Below, piece by piece: positions 14,890 to 28,500 of a DNA stretch of 64,000 bases (the first letter of the stretch is position 1; each line of letters opens with the position of its first letter). The DNA comes from Bryopsis sp. KO-2023. Taxonomy: Eukaryota; Chlorophyta; Ulvophyceae; Bryopsidales; Bryopsidaceae. The position numbers and the translations under genes are program-made. The notes below the pieces were generated by a model. That model was not told the origin of the DNA and made no database searches. It worked only from the letters and a program-made list of their open reading frames with translations. The stretch is from the NCBI GenBank assembly GCA_030272585.1, contig BSYQ01000001.1, positions 4,216,001-4,280,000 of the forward strand. Reading direction: 5' to 3'.

Positions 14890-17685
14890 GGTTACGGTCA
14901 GTGGGTTTTGCAGTGGTTGATGGTGTTTTTTTAATTAATTTGTGTCGATGCTTTTGGGTGCATAGGGAGGAGTGAAGGCACGGAATGGGCGGATCAAACC
15001 CATTCTGCAGCCTACGACCTGTTCGAAAAGAACATCAATGTTCCATTGCAAGATGTTGAAGTGGGGCCTTTGCTTGGGAGGGGGGGATTCGGAAAGGTCT
15101 ATAAAGGTGAGCGAGACAGAACCATCCATCAACAGCGGGTTTTTTTCTTCTGATTTTGACCTGACCGAATCGGTGGGGATGCACTTTACCTCGGTTGTAA
15201 CTTGGCCGTGGATGGCTTTTGCTCAAGGTACTTGGAAGGGAACAACTGTTGCCATCAAAGTGATCGAACATGGGGAAAGGTTGATGGAAAATGAGTTGAA
15301 GCTTCCCTTCGAAGCTTACCTGAGCAAGCACATGTCTCATCCAAACGTGGTGAGTGTGAAGGAAAAAACTGACTATACCCCTCCCTCCCCCCGGAAAACG
15401 AAAAGATTTTTTTTTTGGGGGGGAAGAGCGGGGAAGAAGAGGGCAGAAAGGGGAAAAATGCCTGCCATTGCACCTGAGCTCCCCCTTGTGAAATTGCATG
15501 AAAAAACAAGTGTGATGAGGCCTTTCGCGTTTGGCTTTGCGGAGTGCACATACCACGAAAAAAAGACGGTGTGTACTGTTAATGTTTTAATTATGGTGTT
15601 TTTTTGTGGGGGGGTTGTTAACAGGTGCAAACATTTCTCATCCACACTCGTCAGCAAGACAGTCCCCATGGCCTTGCAGTCGACACAGCAGATTTGAACG
15701 TCGATTCGTTGAACAGAGCGGGACCTCCGGGTCAATCCAGCATGATGTCTACGCATGACATATTCAGCAACATCGCACAAGGCCCTGCCATCCAAGAAGT
15801 TGGAGATCTCTTTGAAACTTGGTTGGTGTTGGAATATTGCGACCGGGGCTCCCTGTCGAAGGTAATTCTCAAATTCAACAGAACTCACCAAATATTTTTT
15901 GTCTCTGGAGGGAGGGAAAGTACTCCTTCCCACCCCCCCCCCCCAAAAAAAAAGGGTATGATCTTCTTTCCGCTCACAGGGCTTGGATATCGACACCTTT
16001 TTGTTTTTTGTGTTTTTTTGTTGCATTTCAACACTTTTTTGTTTTTGCGATTTTTTCTTTTTTGTTTTTCCAGGCGGTGCGTAAGGGTTTGCTGACCCAG
16101 CATGGAAACACCAAGCCAATGATGGACCACGTTATTTTGTCAGCGCTGGATGTTGCAAACGCCATGAATTATCTGCATTCGTTGGGAATCACTCATGGGG
16201 ATCTGAAAGCAGACAATGTACTGTTAAAGAGTGCGAACACGGACCGAAGAGGGTTTTTCTGCAAAGTCAGCGACTTTGGTGAGCATGGAGAGTTCGTGGA
16301 CGGCGAAAGCCGATATTCATCCAGCTGTCTATTTTTTTTCTTTTTCTTTTTTTTGAAATTGAAATTATCTCACACTGGGCCAAAAGGCTGAGTGCACCCC
16401 GTTCACGGAAATATGTTTTCGGCTGACTCAGAGAATTAAACCCACCGTATCATCACAATGTCCACATCTAACTCTCTACATGCATAAATATATCTATATA
16501 TATGTTTATTTTTAAACTAAAATTTTTTGGGGGGGAGTGGAGATCTTCAATGAGGTGGTTTAAACATCATTTTATTGATGCTGTGAGGTGTTTTTCTTTC
16601 TTCCAGGTCTCAGTCGATTCATGGGGAACGACGACTTCATCCAGACGTTCACGTACGGAACTATCACACACATGCCTCCGGAGCTGCTGAAAGACGGAAT
16701 TCTCAGCCCCAGCGTGGACGTCTACTCTTTCGGGATGCTTCTTTGGGAATTGTTGTCACAGTCGGAACAGCCCTACCCCAACAAAAACCACGGCGAAATC
16801 ATTCTGACCGTGGTGAACGAGGGTCGAAGGCCGCATTTCGGACCGAATTACCCTGAGCTGTTTGCAGATTTGATTCGGGATTGCTGGAAACAGAGCAGGC
16901 ATGATCGGCCGAAATTCCCGGACATCGTACGGAGGTTGAAAGGGTTGTTGGCGGATCTGGAGTCGGGGGTGTCTGGGTCTCCGTCCAAGTCGATGTCGAG
17001 GTCTGTGAACGACTCTGCTGCGTCGTTGAGGAAGAGGCCGAATATGTTTGGAAGGAGAAATGTGAACGTTAGTCATCAGAAAGGTGTGGGAAAAAAAATG
17101 TGGTTTGACTGAGAATAATGGGAATTAAATAATGTGAGACAATGTGGAGGTTTTAGATGTTGACCGTCCTTCCCCCCCCCCCCTGGAATCTGAAATTTCA
17201 AAAACCCTTAAAAAAACGAACCGGGAACCGGGAAAAAATCGAAGAAACAGGAAAAAAACGAAAAATAAATAAAAAACCAACCAAAAAAAACCCAAAAAAT
17301 GGAAAGAAGAGTAAGAGAAGCTTATCGGTAATTTAACCGGATTGTGTGTGTGTGTGTGTGTGTGTTTTCCTTGTTTCTTTCCCTCGTTCCTTCGCTTTTC
17401 ATGTCGATAGATGTGATCACATCGATGCCCGAGGTTCGCACGACGCTGTATTACGATGGCGCTCCGTCGCCCAGGGGGAAAGAAATGAGCGACGAAAAGA
17501 TGGAGCCAGCGGACACAGACGAACAGCCGGAGACAGACGAACAGGCAGATTCCGTGAGTTCTGCCTCCGTTTCGGAGTCCCGATCGGAATCGATGGAAGA
17601 TGCTTTCACGTCTGCGCAATCCCACATGACAAGGAGCACCGAGTTTTCTTCCAACCACACGCCGTATCATCATGACACTCCTTGA
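13475..17685 (+). CDS. Receptor-like protein kinase with probable beta-helix ectodomain (TKL type)
   Basis: Exons 13475-14537, 14966-15106, 15228-15349, 15625-15861, 16074-16278, 16607-17083 and 17411-17685 join in phase to at least 839 residues. The initiator ATG is in an unlocated upstream exon. In order: a signal-like hydrophobic stretch (CVALAWLLCPSVSRA); a lumenal domain whose start (CIELQRALGDS, then the RRNVEVTG pattern) resembles pectate-lyase-like beta-helix ectodomains; one transmembrane segment (about 14395-14465); and a kinase with glycine loop GRGGFGKVYKG, VAIKV lysine, HGDLKADN catalytic loop, DFG, MPPEL and DVYSFGMLLWELL. The tail is Ser/Glu-rich and disordered. All catalytic residues are present. 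It probably senses a cell-wall or surface ligand; the ligand is unknown. Confidence 0.85.
14857..14886. repeat. (AT)n microsatellite in receptor kinase intron 1
   Basis: Pure AT dinucleotide run of about 30 bp inside the first visible intron. Confidence 0.85.
17343..17363. repeat. (GT)n microsatellite in last receptor kinase intron
   Basis: GT dinucleotide run of about 20 bp inside the final intron (17084-17410). Confidence 0.85.
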
Positions 17686-18711
17686 TGCTATGTGGAGAGG
17701 TGGGGAGATTAAAAAAAAAGTTTGAAATGTGTGAGGTATATATATGTTTGTATGTATATATTATAAGAACACATATGTAGTAGAAAGAGAGAGGGGGGGG
17801 GGGGCAAAGAGTAGGGAATCCGTACTTTTTACATTTTGGAGGAATTTAAAGAAAAGGAAAACAAACAGATGGAAAGAAAAGACGCTTTGAAGAAAAGGAA
17901 GAAGGAGAAAATGGGAAAAAGAAAGAGAAAATGACTTAGCAAGTGTGAAGTGAAAGGAGCAAAGATGTTCTCTGTTGCAAAAAAAAAAAAATGGAAGTGA
18001 AAAACTGATCCAGAAAAATATTCGGATCGAAAACTGGGTGTCGTTAGTGTGTGTGTTTGTGTGTGTGGTTTTTTGGGGGGAATGCACAAGGGACCATTTT
18101 TTTTCATTTCAAGCGGACGAATTCAAGGGAAATTTCCTCCAAAAAAAAAAGAAAGAAAAACAGGAAAAGAAAAAAAAAAACGATGCTTAAGGTACAGGCA
18201 GCGAACCGTACAGTGTAAAATTGCACGAAATCTCTTTTTTCTTGTTTTCTTTCAAAAACCTGCAAGGTTTTTTTTTTGTCTTTTCAAAGGGAGGGTGTAT
18301 TTTGGACCACATTGGTGTTTTGTGTGAGGAAAATGGAAAAAAAAAGGTGGAAAGGGAAAGGGGGGTTGGGAAAAAGGGGGGGGGGGTTGGTAGGTGTTCA
18401 AAAAGAACAAGGAAAAAAAACAAATCCGGGTGGGGTCGGCATGGTGATTTTGAAATGTGGGATATATGGGAGTGAGAGAAAGAGAGATCTAATGTTTCGA
18501 TAGTTTTTTTTTTTTTTGAAATTTTCGCTCTGCAAAATTAATCAAGTCATAAAGAAGAAAGGAGAACAGGAGAAAAAAAAAACTTTTCTTTATTGGGATT
18601 GATGAAAGCATCTCGCCTTGACAGAAGTTGTGTTTTAGTTCCTTTGTCGCACCCTTTCAAGCAGCAACGACAACAAAAGCAACCCGGAAAAATATATTTC
18701 TCGAATCAGAG

Positions 18712-18750
18712 GAGAGAGAGAGAGGAGAGAAAGAGAGAGAGAGGAAGAGA
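18712..18750. repeat. (GA)n-rich simple repeat
   Basis: GAGAGA words broken by single bases, inside the gene-free G-rich region. Confidence 0.7.
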
Positions 18751-20280
18751 AATGTATGGTGGCATTAAAAAAAAGCAAAAAAAAACTCGTGAGAGTATCC
18801 TTTTTTGATTGCACCGAGTCTTGGCATCGTGTGTGCGTGTGTGTGTTTTTTCCCCACCCCTCATTTCTGGATTTTTTTTTCTGTTGGATTTTTTTCTTTC
18901 TTTCTTTTCGTTTTTGGTTTGATTATTGTTCATTCAGCAGAGACTGTTGGGGGATATACTTTTGGAAGGGGGTGGGGGGTGGGGGGGAAACAACATTTGG
19001 AGTGTCGTCGATACTACCAGGGTTGGCTCTTGTTTTGCTCTTATTGGGTGTTTCTAGGATTCTGGCTTGCTCCATGAACAAGAGGGACTGTATATGGAGA
19101 TGTGATTATTGGAATGATGTTGGGAGGAAAAAGGGGGCTTTTGCTATGTGTGATATTACCTCGACTGATATCGTGTTTATTCGCTGGTTAAGGGGGGGTA
19201 GAAAAAAAAAGGGACGAGAGAATGTTTCACTGGGGAAAAGAAAAAAAGAAAAGAAAAAAGAGACAGACAGACAGAAAAAAAAGTAAAAATGAGCAAGTGA
19301 ATTCCCTTTTTTTTTTTCCTTTTCTAGTTCGAATTAAAACTGGTTTTCCATTTCATCATGTTGTTTTTTCTTCTTTTTTTTTGCTAGAGGAAAAAAGAAA
19401 ATCGAGAGAGCAGCGACCAGGCGGGGTTGCTATCGATGTTATCACGTTGCTGTTTTGTTTTTTTTTCCTTTTCTGCTTTTTTTTGTTGTTGATTTCTGTT
19501 GAAGAAAGAAAAATTGTTGACTATCTCTCGAGAGAAAATCACGTCGAAAGGGAATTGGGAATTATGAAACATGGAAAAGAAAGGATGGATGAACAAAGAG
19601 GAAAAGAAAAAAGACATAATTGGGAATTGTGGGGGGGTGGGGAGAACAATGATATATACACATATATGTATTGATGGGGCTGGTATTTTTCCTTCTTCGC
19701 TGTTTTGTGTGTTTGGGTCTTGTGAATAATCGCTGGATGGAATAGAAAAAAACGAAGAGAAAAGAACAATTTACTGAGTTTTCGTTGTTTCGACTGTGTG
19801 GGGGAAAAGAAATCCTAAAGCAATGTAAAGTGGAGAGCAATCTAAAAGGGAAGGGGGTTGGGGGGAAGCAAACAATTGTATTGAAATTTTTTCCTTCAAT
19901 TTTTCGGGGGGCTGGGATGTTGGGGGAAGGGGGAAAAAAAACACTGTTGGGTTGGGGTTGGGTTTCACAAAGACCCTCTCTTTAACTTCAAAGGAAGATA
20001 ACTGGTTTTTCTTTTTTTTTTTTTTTAAATGAATTTTCTCGTTTCGAAGAGATATGGTTTTGAGATGCATGCCGAAAAGAGGGGGGGAAAAGAGAAAAGC
20101 AAAAAAAAAAAAAAAAAAAGGAAGAAAAACTGTAACCGATCGGTGAAATGACATATTACAATACATATTAAAATGAAAAGGGGAAAGAAGGGAACTGTTT
20201 TAATGTGTTGCCATTATTCTTTTTTTTCTGTTGGTCTGGCTTCGTTTCTTTTTATTGCTCGAATTTATTGCCCCCCCTTC

Positions 20281-20362
20281 TCTTTTTTCTCTCTCTCTCT
20301 TTCTCTCTTTTCTCTCTCTCTCTTTCTCTCTTTTCTCTCTCTCTCTTTCTCTCTTTTCTCTC
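20281..20362. repeat. CT-rich minisatellite
   Basis: About three tandem copies of a unit of roughly 24 bp built from CTCTCTCT, TTCTCTC and TTTT blocks. It is the main pyrimidine island in an otherwise C-poor stretch. Confidence 0.75.
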
Positions 20363-23300
20363 ACTCTTCCTTCCTTTTTCCGTGCCTTCGAGATCGTTCT
20401 CAAAAGAAAAAGAGAGAAAAAATCATAAATAAAGAGGGGTGGTGGATTTCTTGATGTCGATTTCTGTCGATTTTTGTGCATGCATGGAGCCGACGTCTCT
20501 ATTTTGCTCATGTTTTCTCCGTTGGCTGGCTTTCGGGTTCCCACCCCCCCCTTTTTTAATTTCAATTTCAATTTAACATATATATAAAAGGTAATATCAT
20601 CGCCATGCGTTACGAGTACCTGGACCTTTGATCAGGCAGGAAGGGAAAAAGAAAATTCTAGGATAACATCCTTTTTTTTTCATTGTTTTCAATTTTTTGC
20701 TGCTGAGGTATCTCCTGGAGGGAGTGTAGGAATGTGAGGGCCCTCAAAAATGAAAAGCACAGTCCATCGTTTTTTTTGTTTTTTTTTCTTATATCTATCT
20801 CCGACAAAAAAAAGAGAAAAAGAAACTACTGAACAAAGCAAGTGGTTCAGCAAAGGATTGGGTAGTAGTTAAGAAGATTTAGATCCCGACTGTGTCGTTG
20901 GGTTGTTGGGCCCTGAGTTTTGTGTGGGGAGCAATCTTTTCCTCCCTCTGAAAAAAAAAAAAAAGCCTGGAAAAAATTGGGAGGGGATGTTCTTTTTTGC
21001 AAATACTGGAGGTATTGTGCAAGAAAAGAATGGATATATGTGTGCATTTTCAGTCTATGTGTTTGGGGGGCTCTGATGGTTTCCGTGTTGACTGGCGGAG
21101 TAGGATCGATTCAAAACAAGAAAAACAAAAAAGTGGCCGATATATTTGGAAAAGGGAAAGGATGGGGAAGAGAAGAGTGTTTCATGTGTGGCGAAAAGAA
21201 ACAAAAAAAAAGGAGAGGAAAAGAGAAAGAATTGGATTCATGGGGGCAGAAAAAAAAAATTGAGAGAGTGCGAATCCGTAACTATCTGTCCTTTAAATTT
21301 CTTCCTTTTTTTTCCTGTATCGGTGATACTTTTTTTTTGGAAATAAGAATCAAAGCGTATGCCCATTTGATGAATGATTGCATCTTTTTGGAAGGAAAAA
21401 ATAAATAAAAAATTCGGGAGTCTTTTTCCCCTTTTAAATACCAACAATAAATTAGAAGAAATAAATAAAATAAATACTTAAATAAATAGTCAACTTAGAT
21501 CTTGAATAGACTTTGCATGGGGGTTAATGTAAAAGCAAGCGAATGGATTCGATTTCCTAAGAAAAGCAATTTTGAATCTGCATTTTTTTTTGGGTCAATG
21601 CTGGATCATTGCTTGTGTGTATGTGCGACAGGCCTCTCAGAAATGTGGAAGACAGAGGGTGCTCGGCGAAACTGCCCAACAACAGCTGCTCTGTTTTTCT
21701 GTTTTTCATTTTTGTTTTTGCTTTTGCTTTTGCTTTCTTTTTTTAAAAATATACATATGTATCCCTTTTCTTTCGTCGCTCTCGACATCTCTTTCCCAGC
21801 AGAAACATGTATATTAAAATGCACGCATATATATATATATATTATATGTGCATTTGGGGAAGCCTGGAAACCACCATGGATCGACCATGTCCGACCCCAG
21901 AGTTGCCCGAAAGAAAGAAAAAAAAAGGGAAAAAAAAAAAAGAAAAGAAAATATGCGCGTGAAGGCGTGAACAAGTCCCAAAAAAAAAGAGAAAAGGAAA
22001 AAGGAAAAGAAAAAAAAAAGGAGCATTGGCTGGGAGAAAATCACACACAGGTCCAAAATAAGGGGCTTTCTTATCATCTGGTATTCATTTCGTTTTTTTT
22101 TTTTTAAAGGTTTGCGAGGGTGTTTTGTTTGTTTTCTTTTTCGTTGGTTTTTTTTTTCTTTGTTGTGTTGTCTGTTCGACAAAGAATTCTGGGGTTATGG
22201 GATGTACAAAGTTGGGAAGGGATTGAATTGGAGGGAGGGAGAGAGAGAGAGAGAGAAAAAAAAAACAAGTTCAAATTTCTAATTGGGAAAAGAAAAAAAA
22301 ACGATTATTGAGGGTGGCAAGTAGTCAGGTTTTTGGTTTGTCTTTCTTTTTCTCATTTTTTTTTTTTTTGGGAAAAAGACAGGGAAACAACAACAACAAA
22401 AAAAAAGGATCGAGGTAATCCTTCCCTTTGTTGCCCATCTGTGGTTTAATACAATGATCCGAAAAAAAAAAAAAGCAAAAAAAAAAAAGCATCCCTGATA
22501 ATTTTGTTAAAAATTTTATGAAAAACACTTTAGAGCTGGGGAGTCGAAAAAAAAAAAAGGATTGCCTTGATGTGCTGGGTCAAGCGGATTTATTTTTAGG
22601 ATTATAATTGGAGTCCCTTTGGATGCGATATATTGAAATCCATGGATCCATGGCTTAAATTTTACTTAAACAAAAGGGGGGGAGGGGTTTTTTTTACTGT
22701 TTTTACGCCGATGGGTGATCTTACCGACCAATTGTACTACTTAGCATGACATTTGAGTTTGGTTTTTATGAAAAAAAAAAGAGGAGATCGTGAATTGCTC
22801 CTGATCGTTGTTTTCCGTTTTTTTTTGCTGTGCGTTTGAGTAGGAAATCCAACTATGGTGTGGTTTTCTGTTTTTTTTTGTCCCCCTCAACGGATGTGTT
22901 GATAATATTTAGTTTTTTATGAACCCAGCAAAAAAAAAAGAAGAAAAAAAAAAGAGGGAACTGCGAAAAAAAAAAAATATCAATAATAGCAAGTTTTTTT
23001 TTCTTTTCTTTTTTCTTTGTTTGGGTTATTTGGTTTGTTTCTTTTTCTTCAGCGCGGGGGAAATTTCGATCGATCGTGGAATTTGCGTATATAAATATAG
23101 ATGTGCTGCTGGGATGTTTTTTTATGCTTATTTCTTTTTTCCCTTTTTTTTTTTAATTTAATCGAAGAATTTGACAAGACATTCAACGCGATATTTGACT
23201 TTTTAATTGATCAAGAGTTGAAAAAGAAAAAGAAAAAGGGATAAGATTGACACACGTTGAAGAAGAAAAGGGGGGGGGGTTGTTGATGAAAGAAGAAAAG

Positions 23301-23900
23301 TTGAAAAAAAAAAAAGAAAAAAAAAAAAGAGTGAGAGGAAAAATGATACAACATATATGAAACGAAAAAAAGGAGGGCATCTGATCAGCAGCTTTTTCTC
23401 CTTGAAAAACGTAGCAATTCATTTGTCATGTTCGATAGTGGCATGGGGGGAAAGAGTGTAAAAAGGGCCAAGCGATATAATTTTTAAAGTGAAAATCATC
23501 AAAAAATATGTCTTGACAATTGTTTTTTTTTCTTTTTTCTTTTCAAAGGAAAACAACAAAAAAAGAAAAGAGAGGGGAGTTGGGGAGACCTTGGTTTTGA
23601 ATGCATCATTTTGTCGAATTTTGCTGTGGGCATGATTGTTATGGATACGCTTGCAAGTGGAGATGTGTAATCATGACCAGTGTGTGTGGACCTATGGGGT
23701 GGAGAAATAAAAGGGCTGTCAGACTGGAAGGGGTCGTGCTGCTTTCCTGTGGAAAGAAAAAAGTTTTCCCTTCCAGTGTATCTTGGAAAAATGTGCTGAA
23801 GATATTCACCCCTTCTGAACTCCTTTTTGAAAGTTGCATCATCCTTAGAGTTTTATCGCCACAGGTCCGTCAAGCAGCAAAATGAATGATGGAGTAAACT

Positions 23901-25500
23901 GAAGTCAGCAATTTAAAAAAGAGAAGTACACACCTTCCTCACAATCAACACATTTTCCACCTTCAGGGGATGCTTCTCAAAAGTACTATGGTGAGCGGGA
24001 GTCGATTGGCATTCTGTAGTCTCCTGGTGATCATTATGCGTCGAGTCGGAAAGGGATGGCAGACGGTTCGGTTTCGAGGGAGAGAGACACACAGAGTCGC
24101 GTCGACACGAACACGCACAATGGTAGGGGCTTCCAACAGCCAACCGCCTCAACACAAACTTCGAATTAAACAGAAACCGTTACAAAACAACAGCGAACTC
24201 AGTCCCCATAATATACCCCAGCCTGGGTATCCGAAACGCCATCCTGCATGGGTATCCGAAACGCCATCCTGCAGCACCCCTCACGAACACAAACCCACGA
24301 CTCATTCGCCTGTCACCCCAGACGCCAGAAAAACGCCCCCTCGCAAACACTAACGTCCACACGCCCCCAGGCGCCAGAAACGGAGACGTCGCCCGACCTG
24401 CCAAAACTCGCGCTTTCGCCGATGACTAAAAAGTGTGTCCACCAAACGATGCAAAAACCAGAATCTACCCCACTGTTCCAGTCTACACTAATAGATCAAA
24501 CAGATTGGCTGAAGCTGCCCCTTCAAACTACACATTCCATGACAGTAATTAGGGAAACTGAAATTTTGACCGAGAGTGGAAGGGAACAATCAGTGTAATT
24601 CATAGCGACATCCTGTGACAAGTGTCGGTACAGTCGAACAGGTAAGAAAAGGACTACACAAATTGTATTGTGCAGAGAGTGATTGTGGGCTGCATCGGTA
24701 GTTGTGATTGGAGTGGCGGCTGACTCACGAATGATTACCTTTTCGTTGAATTTTGCCAAGGAAGTTGGGTTGAAGGGGAAGTGTTGAATTCACATTCTTA
24801 CAGTAAAAAGTACCACTGTTCCAAACGAAGTCTCTTCAAATGTCACAACCTAGAGTCCTAACTGTACAAGCTGCCGGCAACTACCAAACTGAATTACTCC
24901 TTTCCACAGACGTTTATTGAGGCACTACGTTGTACATACAACATACTTCATTGTACAGGGTGAATGGTATTGAAACGGATTGGTATTTAAGAAACTGGAC
25001 CTAAGTTTTTGGAAGGTCGAATGCATGTTTCTACTAAACGTGTTTAGATGGGGGTGTTTCTCGTGTGAGTTGCTTAGGCAATGTTAAAAATTCGAAAAGA
25101 AAATTGCATCACATGAAGAAGCACCCTAAAACTCAACAAACACCAGGAAATTCTTGTTTCCAGGGAGCTTGAATTCTTTTTGCTCAAAAAAACATTTTGG
25201 AGATGAACGAGCGCACAGCAAGGCACTGTTGATATGGAAGGTTGAAGATACAGCGTTTGGGCTTACGGCATTCGAACCACTGACTGGCATTCTCACATCA
25301 AATAAGGAACGACAATGCACGGAGCGCAAAACCACCCTTTTGCAATGTGAATGGATTCCAGCCGGGGCGTTTGTTCATTTCATGAGAATGAGTGGAATAG
25401 ACGAAGAACCGTTTTTGTTCTCGACTGTGAGAACTCTTTCGTGTGAGTTCTGTTGAGGTAGGCAGACTTTTACAACACGCCTTTCATCTCCACACACTTT
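23901..25500. other. Transition zone between the two strand-biased blocks
   Basis: Mixed composition. No gene recognised. One plus-strand frame at 25154-25456 reads in a protein-like way and ends at a possible GT donor, but no family, partner exon or start was found. A perfect 25-bp tandem duplication sits at 24224-24273. Confidence 0.3.
24224..24273. repeat. Perfect 25-bp tandem duplication
   Basis: Two adjacent identical 25-bp units (each beginning TGGGTATCC and ending ATCCTGCA). The lack of differences suggests a recent slippage or duplication event. Confidence 0.9.
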
Positions 25501-28500
25501 ACACGAATTATTATGGAACTTGCAATACACATGCCTGGCCTTTTTCCAGATTGCCTACAACAAAGCCCCAAAAGAAAAAGACAATGTTTAAAAAAAATAA
25601 TAAACACTTTTCTCTCAACATGGTGATCACAACTTTACAAAGCAATGACTATCCCCATCTCGAATCCATTTCCTCGCTCAACCCCTAGGAATGGTTATCT
25701 CCTAAAAACTCCTCTATGTTTTCAGCATTCTGATCCAAACCCGGACTCAACGCTATGTTGGGTGCTGGAATGCGAATATCGAGGAAAAAAAGTTAAAAAA
25801 AGCAAAAAAGCTTTTCATATCACTACCCCCTCGCTAATTCTCGAGAGGGAGGTCTAAATGCAACTATCCTTTTATTCAACTTGCTGGATTCTTATTCCTA
25901 CATTGTCTTTTCTTTTCCTTCCTTTATGTTTTCTTCCAGCCCTTCTTCCCCCCTTTCCCCCCCAAAAAAAGGTTTTGAGATGATACCCAAGCTGTGTGCA
26001 TGGCAATTGAATGGATAATCAGAGGAAAAATAGAACAATTACATGAGCATCTGTACATAGGATCGGAAACCCATATGTATCATACTATCCATTGGGTTTT
26101 CCTTTTTCTCTCTCTCTCACTCTTTCTCTATATCTGACTCACTCCATCTCTCACTCTTTTTCTCCCCGCTTCAGCAAGGGAACTCATTTTTCTTTTTTAA
26201 CTCCCAACCGCCCACATCATGATGTATATATATATAGATATTTTTTCTTATTATTTTGGTCTCTTCTCTTTCTCTTTTTCAATCTGTCTCTTCGATGTTT
26301 CTTCTTTTCTTTCAGTGTTTTTTTTTTTCTTTTTCTTTCTTTCAAATGAAAAAACATAGTAAAGGAAACAAAAAAAATGGAGTCATAAAATCCTACCCAT
26401 CTCTCTCTCCCCCTTCTGAATGCGAACCATTTGCTTTTGCTTTGTTTTTTTTTCTCTAAGAACCCAAATCCACACTGTTTTGGGTTGCCAGCATTCACCA
26501 GCCTCACCCAAAAAAAAAGCCCCTTGGCTCCGATTTTCTGACCAAGCATTCTAGACATTAAAAAAAAAAAGACTTAATCCGAGCCCATTCCACCGGTCTC
26601 ATTTTACACTGCACGATTTTCCCACCCAGCATTGCAAACCGACAAAACCCTTCAAAAAGGGAAAAATCTCCCCCCATCACATTCCACCCTCGTTTATATA
26701 TATGAAAATATATCAGCTTATTCCGATGACAATTCACATTCCAAAATACGTCCGACCGACCACCCCTCTTTTTTTTTTTTTTTTTCGTTTTTCACTTTCT
26801 TTCTTTTTTTAATTGTTTTTTGTTTTTTTTTCAAACTCCCATTCCACAACCGCACGCACACACCTGCCGGGCCAAAAAAAAAATAATGCGTAAAGTTTAA
26901 TTGAAGCTGTCAAAAATATAGCAGCAGTGGTCGGGGTAGGCAGATTATTGCCTTCATTCATGATACGACATCAGCTGCAAGTAGTTTCTCTCGGTCAGTT
27001 TTTTTTCCCCCCTTCACCACCTCCGGTCTCTATCTTAAAAAATCACCTTGGAGGGTAGTGGACGGGTTTTTCTTCCTCTCCGTTCGAGAAACCTCCATAT
27101 CTCTTTTTTTTGTCCATGTTTTTTTTTTGCACACGTCCGTTTTGTATCATCAGGCCATTACACACGAAGTTTGAATGCCCCTCTCTCTCTCTCCCACACA
27201 GACACACTTTTTGCTCTTTTCCACTTGAAAAATCAAATTTTTTCTTCCTTTTCTTTTTCTCTCTCTCTCTCTTTTTTTTTTCAACCTGTAAAAAAAAGGT
27301 ACTTCTATCGAAACTTACACGAATTTTATTTTGAAGGATGAAAAAAAAAAAATTAAAAGAGAAAATCAGATGTGATACTGGTCTGAGACTGGCAGCATTC
27401 AAACTCTTCTTTTCCATATCCCTCTTTTTTTTTGGGTCCCCTCCCTCCCCCCCCGTTTTGATTCTACTTCCCCTCATGTTTTTTCCCGTACATCTTTAAC
27501 TTGTATATTTGTTTGGTGTTTTTTACCCCTCCGTTTCTATGTTTTTTTTTGTTTTTTTTTGGTTAACTTCCTTGTAATTCTTTTCTTTCTTCCGAATAAT
27601 AACCTCACGAAAAAAAAAAAAAGCTAGCACAGACACACAACAACGCATTTGCATTTTTTTTCCCCTTTCTCATCCTCTTTGTTTTCCTCCTCTGTGAAAA
27701 AAAAAAAATAGTTTGAACTCCCTGAAAACATTGACATTTAAATGCAAACGCACCACCAGCAATCGTTGCGTGCTGCTGTGAAAAACTGTTTTTTCCCATC
27801 CTCCTTAAAAAGAGCAACCCCCCTTCCCCCTCCCCCCCATTTGTTTTTGCCATTGTTCTTTCCCAGCCTGAAAAAAAAAAAAAAAGCCCCAGACTTTTCC
27901 ATTCTTTTGCCCATCAAAATCCCTAAGCTGCTACTTGCACACGCGCGTGCGTGTCACCCAAAATAACCGGTTACAGTCAAAATATAACCAAAGCTGAAGG
28001 TAAATGTATATCCAGCAGAAAACGCAACACCTCATTTCCGGCTCCGCATTTTTTTGTTTTGTTTTTGTTTTGTCGTTACACCGCCATTCGACCCCACCCC
28101 CTTGGTTTCTTTTGTATTTTCCTTCTCCTTTCTCTTTTCTCCTTTCCGTTACAACCCCAAGATTCTCTTTTTCTTTTTCCTCTCAAAATACCTACCCAAG
28201 GGATTCACATTCATCCTGGATCTCCAAACCGGCCGCAACCCTTCCCTGTCCCCCGAAAAATTCCAGGACTTTCCAACACTCCCAAAAAAAGATATATATA
28301 AATACACACAGACGCACGTGTGCACACACACGCACACATGTCTGTCTCACATATGTATATTATTATTTTGGAAAGCTTCGATTCTTTCTCCTGCACAAAG
28401 TTTTTGGGAATGCCGTCGTCGTCCTCCTCCACCCCTTTTCATGAATCCAATGACACGCTAAAAATGCTTGCGCTGAAACTTTATAAAGTGCTGAGAATAA

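Larger units (their letters stand above)
17686..23900 (+). other. Long gene-free, G-over-C biased region downstream of the receptor kinase
   Basis: About 6.2 kb with no recognisable coding exon. The plus strand is built of A-runs, T-runs, G-runs and GA/GT words and is strikingly poor in C. Shorter stretches with the same bias follow the AP2 and PMM genes, so this may be a very long 3' UTR or non-coding transcript read on the plus strand. G-run clusters at 18359-18392, 18965-18987 and 19906-19963 could fold as G-quadruplexes. Most long open frames here translate to Lys/Phe low-complexity protein and are not genes. Confidence 0.45.

Noticed and set aside
18756-23161. Numerous Lys/Phe/Arg-rich frames in the gene-free region
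   Set aside because: Products of A-, T-, G- and GA-runs; no ATG context, splice logic or domains.
25154-25456. Plus-strand frame that reads like protein
   Set aside because: No start, family or second exon found; noted only in the region entry.
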